Shown in pieces: positions 27,219-35,466 of a DNA stretch of 64,000 nt. The stretch spans positions 248,001 to 312,000 of the forward strand of contig CASERN010000011.1 of NCBI GenBank assembly GCA_949290355.1. Direction: 5' to 3'. Position numbers and translations under genes: made by a program. Numbering within the stretch: the first letter of the stretch is position 1; each line of letters opens with the position of its first letter. This DNA is from an uncultured bacterium. GTDB lineage: Bacteria > Cyanobacteriota > Vampirovibrionia > Gastranaerophilales > Gastranaerophilaceae. The notes beneath the pieces were generated by a model. The model was not told the origin of the DNA, did no database searches, and saw only the letters and a list, made by a program, of their open reading frames with translations.

Positions 27219-28679
27219 ATGGAATTTGTAGAAAATAGGGAAGTAGAAAAAGAACAGTTAAAGGCAATATTCAGAGATATGGTGAAATATTCGCCTTCAA
27301 AAATTATAGGAATGCTTGGAAATGCAATAATTGTCCCTGTATATACAAGTTTGCTTCCTCCTGATCAATATGGGCTATATTCTTTATCCATAGCTTTGTT
27401 ATCATTTTTATGTATTATATTTTCAGATTGGGTCGGTCTTTCTGGCTTGCGATTTTTTAAACATCATCAGATGACTCAAGATATGCCGAAATATTTGACT
27501 ACTCTTGTTACAATGCTTGTTACAAATATATTTTTAATGTTTGTAATAGTATTTGTATTTAGGCATAATTTTTACGCATTTTTTAATATTCCAGTAAAAT
27601 ATTTCTTGGCAATATTAGTGTTGATTATTCCTGTAGCAATAAGAGCTTTGCTATTTCAACTTTTAAGAGCTCAGCTCAAATCTATATCTTTTTCTTTTTC
27701 AACAATAATAAATCAGTTTTTGACAATACTTTTATCAATTTTCTTTGTAAAATTTTTCCATTTAGGAGCAATCGCATTGTTATTGGGTATGGGAGTTTCA
27801 ATTTCTTTAATAGATTTGTTATTGATATATCAAAGTAATATTTTATCTTGGTTTAAATTCCAAAAAGTGGAATGGCATTCTGTATTACCTATAATGAAAT
27901 ATGGGATTCCTATTGCTGCAACTTCATTGAGCGCTTGGATAATAAATCAAAGTAATAAATTTATTATGAACAGTATCCATGGATTTACTCAGGTAGGAAT
28001 TGTAGGGGTAGCATATGGGCTTACGTTACCGCTTTTAATGACAATTTTTTCAATTATAACTGTGGCTGCTATTCCGAGAATTATTAATATGTATGAAGAA
28101 AAAATAGATGTAAGACCTCTAATTTCGAAATTTACGGGGTATTACATTTTGGTATCTTTACCTGTTATAACGGTAATATCTTTGTATTCTGCTGATTATG
28201 TAAGAATGCTTTCTTCAAATGATAAATTCTCAGCTGCGTTCATATTAATTCCATATTTTGCATTTGGAACATTTTTCATGGCAATTACTGATTATACGAC
28301 CCTTCAATATCATTTAGCCAACAAAACTTATATAGATTTTGTAATAAAACTTTCATCAGGAATTGTTGGTGTTTTGTTGAATATATTATTAATCCCGAAA
28401 TATGGTTTGGCAGGAGTTGGAATTGCAACTTTAGGAGCTAATTTTTTATATTTTTTATTAAGCATAATAATTGTTTTACCTGGATTAAGATTAATATTTC
28501 CTATTCTAACTTTTAAAAGAATGTTGGTAGCAATAATTCCTTGTATTGGCTTATTTTATGTATACAATAAGTTTTTGAATATTCCGGCAATATTTGAGAT
28601 GATTTCTTTAATTGTTGTATTCTATTTGTTGTATTGGTTTGTTGCTAATAAATATTTGAAACGTAAAGATTTTATATAA
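27219..28679 (+). CDS. Polysaccharide flippase, Wzx/MATE-like
   Basis: 486 residues with about 12-14 hydrophobic segments and a short charged N-terminus. The YSPSKIIGMLGNAIIVPVYTSLLPPDQYGLYSL start matches the oligosaccharide flippase family, which moves lipid-linked sugar units across the inner membrane. The glycan is unknown; GT genes elsewhere in the window (44505-46321, 12243-13220) may belong to the same pathway. Confidence 0.85.
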   Translation: MEFVENREVEKEQLKAIFRDMVKYSPSKIIGMLGNAIIVPVYTSLLPPDQYGLYSLSIALLSFLCIIFSDWVGLSGLRFFKHHQMTQDMPKYLTTLVTMLVTNIFLMFVIVFVFRHNFYAFFNIPVKYFLAILVLIIPVAIRALLFQLLRAQLKSISFSFSTIINQFLTILLSIFFVKFFHLGAIALLLGMGVSISLIDLLLIYQSNILSWFKFQKVEWHSVLPIMKYGIPIAATSLSAWIINQSNKFIMNSIHGFTQVGIVGVAYGLTLPLLMTIFSIITVAAIPRIINMYEEKIDVRPLISKFTGYYILVSLPVITVISLYSADYVRMLSSNDKFSAAFILIPYFAFGTFFMAITDYTTLQYHLANKTYIDFVIKLSSGIVGVLLNILLIPKYGLAGVGIATLGANFLYFLLSIIIVLPGLRLIFPILTFKRMLVAIIPCIGLFYVYNKFLNIPAIFEMISLIVVFYLLYWFVANKYLKRKDFI

Positions 28680-28860
28680 TATATTCTTTACATTTATTAA
28701 TAAACTGACAACAAAAAATATTTATGTTCGTTTTATAAGAACGGATTATATCTAGTGCAATATTATTAAGTATTTGTAATATTAAATGGAAAAACATTTT
28801 TTCTCTTGATAAAATTGCATGACCAGATTATTGAAAAACTAATATTGAAAGGGAAATAAC

Positions 28861-31800
28861 ATGATTCAGGTTAAAGCCGGTAAAAGAAAAGTTGTAGCGT
28901 CTGCATTAACATTTTGTTTCTTTTTACAACAATCATTTTGCTTACAAGTAGCAGCTACAAATATTTCCGGTGTTACAGGGAATAACGGTATATTTAATAT
29001 TGACCCGACAGCTTCAAATGGAGATATCGGTTTTAGAAAATATCAGGATTTTGACTTGAGTAAAGGTGATATTGCTAACTTGATATTCCATGACTATACA
29101 AGCGGAAAGGATATTTCTACATTTGTAAACTTTGTAGATAATACAATTAATATTCAAGGTATTGTTAATGCTGTTAATGCAAACGGAGCTTTGAATGGAG
29201 GCGGGCATGCCGTATTTGTATCTCCAAATGGAATGATTGTCGGATCTAGTGGAGTAATAAACGTTGGTTCATTATCTGTCTTAACACCTGAACAACAATC
29301 TTATGAAAAATATAAAAGTGATTTGAGTAACCCGTCTTTAATCAAAGATTACGAATCAAGATTGAGTACTCCCGGTAATGGCAGTGTAACAATAGATGGT
29401 AAAGTCTTAGCACGTGATTTTATAAATATAAATGCTGCTGATGTAAATATTTCAAACAGTGGTGTATTATTGGCAGGTGTAAAGGATAACACAAAACTTT
29501 TATCCAATTTGCAAGCTGAAAAATTATTTAATCAGTTGGTAAATACAGAAAATGTGAATACTGCAAATCAATTCGCAAATGATAAAGGAAGTATTGTAAT
29601 TACCTCATATGGAGACAATGGTGGTACAAATATTTCAGGGATCATGAAAAATTTTGCAAAAGGTGATACGAGTATTATTAATACTGGATCAAATGGTATA
29701 AAGATAGATAATACAGCAGATATATCAAATGCAAATGGCTCTGTAAATATAAAAAATTCTGGGAAAAACGGAGTACTGGTTCAAGGTAATGTAAAAGGCG
29801 GCCAAATAAATATCGATAATAAAGACTCAGATGTTGTTATCGGTTATAATACAGGTTCTAATTTTTTAAATTCTACTGGTGATGTAAATGTAAATGTGAA
29901 AAATGGAAATCTGTTAAATTCAGGGACTGCCGCAACTCTTATAAAAGCCGGAAATAATTTGAATATAAATGTTGAAAATGGATCTGTTGGGACTGAAGTC
30001 GGCCCTAATGATGGTGTTTATACCGGTATAGGTACTAATGCCAGAGATTTAACAAAATCAATAAATGTTGCAGCTGATGGGAAAGTTAAAGTTATAAGTT
30101 CTGGTAATAATGCTCTTGTAAATCTTGCAAGTATTGATAAAGATTTGAAAGTTGACCAAATTAAATCTGATGGAAAAGTTATATTATTAGCTGATTCTTC
30201 TCAAAAAGGACAAAAGAGTTATAATATTATAAATGCTTCCTCTGATTCAAATACTCCAAATGTTGAAGGTAAAGGGATTTCGATTATTGCAAGTGGAAGT
30301 ATCGGTGAGAAAGATAATGCATTAACTTTCAGACAAACTCAGGGTTCTTTTGGTTCTGTAGATGAAAATACTTTAAACCACAAAGACAATGCTCAATATG
30401 GTGTTGATATGTTAGCAATAAATAATATTAACATCAAAGGTATGGATGGAGAACAAGGTCAAAAACTTGATACAAATGTAGGTGGTCTAATATCCAGAAA
30501 TGGTTCAATAAATGCAGAATTTTCAGGAAATACATACATAAGAGAAACAACTGCAGCAAATGAAATTAATATAGTAAACAGAGGCAAAGAAGTATATATA
30601 GATCATTTAGGAGAAGTACCTACATATTCTCTTGATTATTATGGACCTAATACAAATATACATCCGAAAAAAGTTACAATATCTGCTTTGGATTTAGGTA
30701 CTTCTTGGCCAAATAATCCTGCAGACTCAAGAATTATAATTAAGAATGGTGTGATTAATGGAGATGGACAAGGCAGACCGGCTCATGAACAAGATTTAAC
30801 ATTAGTTGCAGATAATGCTTATGCCGGTGGTTATTATTTCAATATGGGTAAAAATAGAGGCCAAGTTAGTGATGATCCATTAAAATTCAATCCATCCCAG
30901 TTATCTAAAGATGATAGAACTAATAAAATAGAAACTCCGAATGGTGATACTGTTTCAATAAGAGCTAAAGCTGTCAGATCTGAAGATGTTACTGCAATCG
31001 GCAAGAATGAAGATGATCGTAATTACTATTACGGAGGCAGTTCTCAAGGAGATGATGAAGGTTATGACGGTGTTAATGGAAATAATGATCCAGATAAACA
31101 AGGAACCGAAGAAGATGATGATAATTTAGTTGTTCCAAAAGATGATGAAGTTGTCGTAGATACCGATAATGACACAGATACAGATACTGATACAGACACT
31201 GATACGGATGTTGATACTGACACAGATACAGATACAGATACTGATACGGATGCAGATACCGATACGGACAATGATACCGATAATGACAATGATTCAGATA
31301 ACGACAATGACAATGATTCTGATAGTGATATAGATACAGATACAGATAATGATACCGATGTAGATACAGATACAGATGCTGATTCAGACACTGATGCTGA
31401 TTCAGACACTGATGTAGATACAGATACCGATGTAGACACAGATACTGATGCTGATACTGATACCGATGCTGATTCGGATATTGATTCTGATAGTGATAAC
31501 GATAATGATAACGATAATGATTCAGATTCGGATATTGACACTGATTCAGATAATGATACAGATACTGATGCTGATTCAGATGCGGATATGGATTCGGATT
31601 CAGATGCGGATAATGATACTGATGTAGACACAGATACCGATGTTGATTCAGACTCTGATGATGATTCAGATTTAATAAATGAAGATATGGGTAAATATGC
31701 TTATAAACAAAGAGTAGTTGATTATAATGTAAATTCTATTGACAAACGTCAGTATATGAGATTTGATGCCAGAGATAATAAAAATCCTGTACAAATAGCG

Positions 31801-32085
31801 CAAAATTCTCAAATTGACTCATTATTAGATATCTCAAGAGGTGGAATTGCTGTTACTCATCACAATGACTTAAAAGTTGGAGATGTAGTCCCCGTAAATA
31901 TATCTTATGGGAATTTAAACATAAATGCTGATGTAAAAATAGTTTCTGCCAGCGATAGAAGAGCAGGTGCTGAATTTATTAATCTTGATCAGGCAACTGC
32001 AAATAAATTATTATATATGAATATCATGTTGGAAGAGCAAACTGCAGCAAGAGCAAAAAATAATAATTTATCTTATTTAAAATAG
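28861..32085 (+). CDS. Secreted FHA-type adhesin with Asp-rich repeat and C-terminal PilZ domain
   Basis: 1074 residues. Residues 1-33 form a Sec signal (basic start, hydrophobic core, AAT site). About 34-140 match the two-partner-secretion/haemagglutination domain ([44 protein letters not shown]). A beta-helix-like middle follows to about 700. Residues 765-937 are a near-continuous Asp alternation (DTD, DSD, DND, DVD), likely calcium-binding. The end is a PilZ domain with both c-di-GMP motifs: RQYMR (963-967) and DISRGG (990-995). PilZ is normally cytoplasmic, so this combination with an export signal is striking. AAAGGGAAAT precedes the ATG. No TpsB partner is nearby. Confidence 0.85.
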   Translation: MIQVKAGKRKVVASALTFCFFLQQSFCLQVAATNISGVTGNNGIFNIDPTASNGDIGFRKYQDFDLSKGDIANLIFHDYTSGKDISTFVNFVDNTINIQGIVNAVNANGALNGGGHAVFVSPNGMIVGSSGVINVGSLSVLTPEQQSYEKYKSDLSNPSLIKDYESRLSTPGNGSVTIDGKVLARDFININAADVNISNSGVLLAGVKDNTKLLSNLQAEKLFNQLVNTENVNTANQFANDKGSIVITSYGDNGGTNISGIMKNFAKGDTSIINTGSNGIKIDNTADISNANGSVNIKNSGKNGVLVQGNVKGGQINIDNKDSDVVIGYNTGSNFLNSTGDVNVNVKNGNLLNSGTAATLIKAGNNLNINVENGSVGTEVGPNDGVYTGIGTNARDLTKSINVAADGKVKVISSGNNALVNLASIDKDLKVDQIKSDGKVILLADSSQKGQKSYNIINASSDSNTPNVEGKGISIIASGSIGEKDNALTFRQTQGSFGSVDENTLNHKDNAQYGVDMLAINNINIKGMDGEQGQKLDTNVGGLISRNGSINAEFSGNTYIRETTAANEINIVNRGKEVYIDHLGEVPTYSLDYYGPNTNIHPKKVTISALDLGTSWPNNPADSRIIIKNGVINGDGQGRPAHEQDLTLVADNAYAGGYYFNMGKNRGQVSDDPLKFNPSQLSKDDRTNKIETPNGDTVSIRAKAVRSEDVTAIGKNEDDRNYYYGGSSQGDDEGYDGVNGNNDPDKQGTEEDDDNLVVPKDDEVVVDTDNDTDTDTDTDTDTDVDTDTDTDTDTDTDADTDTDNDTDNDNDSDNDNDNDSDSDIDTDTDNDTDVDTDTDADSDTDADSDTDVDTDTDVDTDTDADTDTDADSDIDSDSDNDNDNDNDSDSDIDTDSDNDTDTDADSDADMDSDSDADNDTDVDTDTDVDSDSDDDSDLINEDMGKYAYKQRVVDYNVNSIDKRQYMRFDARDNKNPVQIAQNSQIDSLLDISRGGIAVTHHNDLKVGDVVPVNISYGNLNINADVKIVSASDRRAGAEFINLDQATANKLLYMNIMLEEQTAARAKNNNLSYLK
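31150..31672 (+). repeat. Asp-rich coding repeat
   Basis: Tandem GAT/GAC codons alternate with Thr, Ser, Asn, Val or Ala codons for over 500 bases inside the FHA-PilZ gene. Units are degenerate at the DNA level but the protein period of two residues is kept. Repeats of this kind change length easily. The minus-strand Ser-rich ORF over it is a shadow. Confidence 0.85.
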
Positions 32086-32100
32086 TTATTTAAACAAATT

Positions 32101-32138
32101 AAAAAAGATGGAGGTTATGTTTTTAACTTCCATCTTTT
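32101..32138. terminator. Bidirectional terminator between convergent genes
   Basis: AAAAAAGATGGA then GGTTA pair with TAACT then TCCATCTTTTTT around a 6-base loop; one G-T wobble in 17 pairs. T-runs follow on both strands. It ends the FHA-PilZ gene on the plus strand and touches the stop of the 581-residue gene on the minus strand. Confidence 0.85.
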
Positions 32139-33884
32139 TTATGCCATGCTCATTCTTGCGAGTCTGTAATTTCTTGATTTTTGGAAAATTCTATTTTGAC
32201 TTAAATCCCATTGAGGAGCATACCCTTGGGTATTATTATTGGTTACATTTTGATTTGATTGTGAAGCAAATAATGCTGCAGTTGATTGTAAACTTTTTGC
32301 AACTTTAGCCCAATCAAAACTTTTACTTGTTTTAATTGTATTTGTTACAGTATTAGAGAATTTACTTTGTACAGATTTTGTTGCTTTTTTGTTTAATCCG
32401 CTTACAACCCCGTTTTCTATTTTGCCTCCGGCACCTTCAACGGTTTCCCCAAATGTTTCAGCACTGGCATTTAAAGCTCTTGATGCAATACTTGTTCCAT
32501 CTTCTCCTTTAGCAGTCATTTGCGATGTTAAATCTTTGAGTTGAGCGTTTGACCAGTTTGCGTCTGTTGATATTGTGCCATTAGCCATTTGCTCTTGAAG
32601 GTTACTGCTTATAGCTTTTCTAGCTTCTTTTTTGGTCATCCCGTTTAGTTCTTCTTTAGATGCGTTATTGACAGCCTCTCTTGCTGCTGTATTTGCAGCA
32701 AGTTTTTGAGTTGCTTTATTAGCTTGTTTGTTAATTTGTGAGAATGTTTTGTCTAGTTCTTTAGTCGCTTTCCCTGCACTGTAACCAGTTTGGACTGCGG
32801 CAGCAGCACTTGTTAGTGCACCTGCTAGGTTACCATCTGCGGCATAAGCAGCTGTTTTTGTTATATTTGCTGCAGATTGACCATAATTGCCGACCATTTC
32901 AGTAACTTTGCCTACTTTTTGCATTACTTTACCTGTAGCAATTAAAGCAGAGCCTGCTCCTGCCAAAAATGACATAGATGACCCAAGAGCTACCAGAGTT
33001 AGACCGGCATAATTTACTGCTTGGCCTGTTTGGCTCACTAATGCACTGACTTGTTCGATTTTATCAGCAACTTTAATTATTTTATCTGTTGTTGATTGAT
33101 TAGCTTCAATTTGTTTTGTGTTTGTTTGTTGAATTTTAACAAATTGGTTATTTGTTCTTTCCATTTGTTTAATTGTTCTGGAAGAACTTCTTTGAAGAGA
33201 ATAAATTTGCTGTCCGTTTGCTTGTAGTAAATTAATTTTAGTGCCTAAGAATTTTTGTAATTCATTAATTCTATCCTGATTAGAATTTGATTGAGTCCCA
33301 TCACCATTTATAGAAAAAGAGTTTGTGGCCATAAGTGAATCAAGTTCATTTTGAGCATTTTCAATTTCGGTTTGAGTTTCTTCTGATTCTTTAACGAGTT
33401 TTTCTAATGTTTTGTTATCTTTTTCTATTTCTTTTTGTTGTTGCTTTAATTTTTGAGTAAAGCTTTTTTCATCTTTTGCTATTTGTTTATCTAATTTTTT
33501 CGCGTTAGAGCTGAAATTATTTACGGTTTCAGCATCAGCTTCTGTTTCACTAGTTAAACTTTTTACTTGATCAGCACTTTTTTCTGCTTCTGCAGCTGCG
33601 GCTTTTCCGTCAGCTACATTGTCAATGTTTTTTATATCTTCAATCGAATTTGAATTTGTAGAACTGCTGGATGTTTGGTTAAGGTCCTCTATACTTTTAG
33701 ATGTGTTTAATTCATTTAGAGTACTTGTGCTTGATGATGATTTCGCATTTGGAGCATTAAAAATAGAACCTGTCATTGTCATATAATCAGGTTTTTGAGA
33801 CGTAGCGACTTTACTTGCTTTTTGTTGTAGAGCAAGTTTGACTAGGTCAACTTTATTTGAATTTGTTACGCCTGAAATGCTCAT
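32139..33884 (-). CDS. Coiled-coil protein with hydrophobic centre, translocator-like
   Basis: 581 residues, family not recognised. The first 100 residues are rich in Ser, Thr, Asn and Gln with no Sec signal. Coiled-coil segments span about 130-185 and 205-280. Hydrophobic Ala/Gly-rich stretches follow at about 290-325 and 340-370, then Ala/Lys/Asn-rich helices. This order (Ser-rich start, coiled coil, hydrophobic patch) recalls type III translocators such as SipB/IpaB, but that is architecture only, not homology. CAGGAG precedes the ATG. It faces the FHA-PilZ gene and is divergent from fabI. Confidence 0.75.
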   Translation of the reverse strand: MSISGVTNSNKVDLVKLALQQKASKVATSQKPDYMTMTGSIFNAPNAKSSSSTSTLNELNTSKSIEDLNQTSSSSTNSNSIEDIKNIDNVADGKAAAAEAEKSADQVKSLTSETEADAETVNNFSSNAKKLDKQIAKDEKSFTQKLKQQQKEIEKDNKTLEKLVKESEETQTEIENAQNELDSLMATNSFSINGDGTQSNSNQDRINELQKFLGTKINLLQANGQQIYSLQRSSSRTIKQMERTNNQFVKIQQTNTKQIEANQSTTDKIIKVADKIEQVSALVSQTGQAVNYAGLTLVALGSSMSFLAGAGSALIATGKVMQKVGKVTEMVGNYGQSAANITKTAAYAADGNLAGALTSAAAAVQTGYSAGKATKELDKTFSQINKQANKATQKLAANTAAREAVNNASKEELNGMTKKEARKAISSNLQEQMANGTISTDANWSNAQLKDLTSQMTAKGEDGTSIASRALNASAETFGETVEGAGGKIENGVVSGLNKKATKSVQSKFSNTVTNTIKTSKSFDWAKVAKSLQSTAALFASQSNQNVTNNNTQGYAPQWDLSQNRIFQKSRNYRLARMSMA

Positions 33885-33984
33885 AGCTCTCCTGTGTTTT
33901 AATCTCTCTTAAATATATAAAAAATTGTTTTTTCGGCTAATTTCAGGTTTTTTGCATGTTGTTACATTTATTAATATTTAAAAT

Positions 33985-34013
33985 TTGCTTTAATGGAATA
34001 TTTTTGATAGAAT
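33985..34013 (+). promoter_or_regulatory. Promoter of fabI
   Basis: TTGCTT, 17 bases and TAGAAT, 42 bases before the fabI ATG. GGGAG lies 9 bases before the start codon. Confidence 0.55.
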
Positions 34014-34054
34014 TAATCTTGTATTTTAGTTAGTAAAAGAGGGAGATATAAATT

Positions 34055-34867
34055 ATGAAACTAATGGAAGGTAAAAAAGGTGTTATTTTCGGAGTTTCAA
34101 ATACTCACGGAATAGCATATGCTATTGCAAAGCAATTGTATGAAGCAGGCGCAGATATTGCTTTTACATACGCTGGTGAAGCAATGGAAAAAAGAGTTCG
34201 CCCTTTGGCAGAAGACATGGGTGCAAAAATTATTATGAGCTGTGATGTTACAAAAGATGATGAGGTTGCAGCTGTATTCAAAGAATGTGAAAGAGTTTAT
34301 GGCAAGCTTGATTTTGTAATTCATGCTGTTGCATTCGCTGCAAAAGAAGACTTGCAAGGTAGATTTATTGACACTTCTCGTGCAGGTTGGGATTTAGCAT
34401 TAGGTGTAAGTGCTTATTCTTTAATTTCTTTATGTAAACATGCTGAACCTATTTTGAATGAAGGTGCTTCTGTATTTGCTTTAACTTATTTAGGTTCTGA
34501 GTATGTTGTTGCAAATTACAATGTAATGGGTGTTGCAAAAGCTGCATTAGAATCTTCTATGAGATATTTGGCTGCTGATTTAGGTAAGAAAGGCGTTAGA
34601 GTTAACTGTATTTCTGCTGGTGCTGTTAAAACATTGGCAGCAAAAGGTATTTCAGGTTTCGATAAAATGCTTAAAGCTGCTGTTGCAAAATCTCCACTTA
34701 AGAGAAATGTTGCATTGGAAGATGTTGGTAAAGCAGGTCTATATTTGGCTTCTGATTTGTCAACAGGAACTACAGGCCAAATCTTGTATGTTGATTGCGG
34801 ATGCCATGCTGTATATGCTTCTTTGGATGAAATGGAAATTATTGCAAACTCTATTCCTAAAGCATAG
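34055..34867 (+). CDS. fabI: Enoyl-ACP reductase FabI
   Basis: 270 residues. GVSNTHGIAYAIAKQL at the start, TYLGSEYVVANYNVMGVAKAALE with the Tyr-x6-Lys catalytic pair (YNVMGVAK), and the C-terminal GTTGQILYVDCG identify FabI, the NADH-dependent enzyme of the last step in fatty-acid elongation and the triclosan target. Codon use looks strong (many GCA/GAA), as expected for a highly expressed gene. Ends in a terminator. Confidence 0.95.
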   Translation: MKLMEGKKGVIFGVSNTHGIAYAIAKQLYEAGADIAFTYAGEAMEKRVRPLAEDMGAKIIMSCDVTKDDEVAAVFKECERVYGKLDFVIHAVAFAAKEDLQGRFIDTSRAGWDLALGVSAYSLISLCKHAEPILNEGASVFALTYLGSEYVVANYNVMGVAKAALESSMRYLAADLGKKGVRVNCISAGAVKTLAAKGISGFDKMLKAAVAKSPLKRNVALEDVGKAGLYLASDLSTGTTGQILYVDCGCHAVYASLDEMEIIANSIPKA

Positions 34868-34889
34868 AAATTTAGCTCTTTTATAAGTT

Positions 34890-34927
34890 AAAAATAAGCT
34901 CATTGTATATAAGATGAGCTTATTTTT
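34890..34927. terminator. Bidirectional terminator fabI / thioredoxin-like gene
   Basis: AAAAATAAGCTCAT pairs with ATGAGCTTATTTTT around a 10-base loop, with T-runs at both ends. It sits 22 bases past the fabI stop and includes the stop codon of the convergent minus-strand gene. Confidence 0.85.
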
Positions 34928-35343
34928 TTATATATGTATTCTAAAATTTCTTGTAAATCTGTTTTATTATAATATTTAGAATTAATAAGATAATAAGATT
35001 CTGTTTGAGTGTTAATAACAAGAAGTAATGGTAATTTTTCATCTATACCATATGCTTTGAATAATTTTTTATTAGATTTTATTTTAGTGTTAAGAATACA
35101 AAAATTGTATTTCCCGTTAAAGTTGTTGTAGACCATTTCTGCAATTGGAGCCATCTTTATAATAGATAAAAAATCTCTGGAATCTGCAAAAACTAAAATT
35201 AAAGGTTTTGTCTTTTTTAAAGCTTCTTCATAAGGAATTCCGATATATTCTTTATCAAGGTATTCTGATATTTTTATTCCATTTGCGAAGCAAATATTTG
35301 TCGACAAAAATAATATAAAAATAATTATTAGAAATTTTTTCAT
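34900..35343 (-). CDS. Exported thioredoxin-fold-like protein without CxxC
   Basis: 147 residues. A clear Sec signal (MKKFLIIIFILFLSTNICFA, residues 1-20). The mature part (KTKPLILVFADSRDF, KYNFCILNTKIKSNKKLFKAYGIDEKLPLLLVIN) has the order of a thioredoxin fold, but no CxxC motif, so redox activity is unlikely. Role unknown. It may be periplasmic. The stop lies in the terminator shared with fabI. Confidence 0.7.
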   Translation of the reverse strand: MKKFLIIIFILFLSTNICFANGIKISEYLDKEYIGIPYEEALKKTKPLILVFADSRDFLSIIKMAPIAEMVYNNFNGKYNFCILNTKIKSNKKLFKAYGIDEKLPLLLVINTQTESYYLINSKYYNKTDLQEILEYIYKKISSSYIQ

Positions 35344-35403
35344 ACATAAATTTTAACACATAAAGTAAAATAAGTTTTTAACAGTTTATTTTTAGCAATA
35401 TAA

Positions 35404-35433
35404 TTATCATAATATATTTGTTTGTGATATTCT
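35404..35433 (+). promoter_or_regulatory. Extended -10 promoter of valS
   Basis: TTATCA, 18 bases and TATTCT with TGA directly before it (extended -10). Transcription would begin near 35440, giving a leader of about 27 bases that contains AAGGA for the ATG at 35467. Confidence 0.5.
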
Positions 35434-35466
35434 GTAAATATGACCGAAAATAAGAAGGAATATAAA

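Noticed and set aside
31062..31631. Minus-strand Ser/Val-rich frame of 189 residues
   Set aside because: It is the antisense of the Asp-rich repeat (GAT/GAC codons read as Ser/Val in the other direction) inside a well-supported gene.
31150..31672. Possible CRISPR or satellite array
   Set aside because: Units are short, degenerate and in frame with the coding sequence; no spacers of fixed length.
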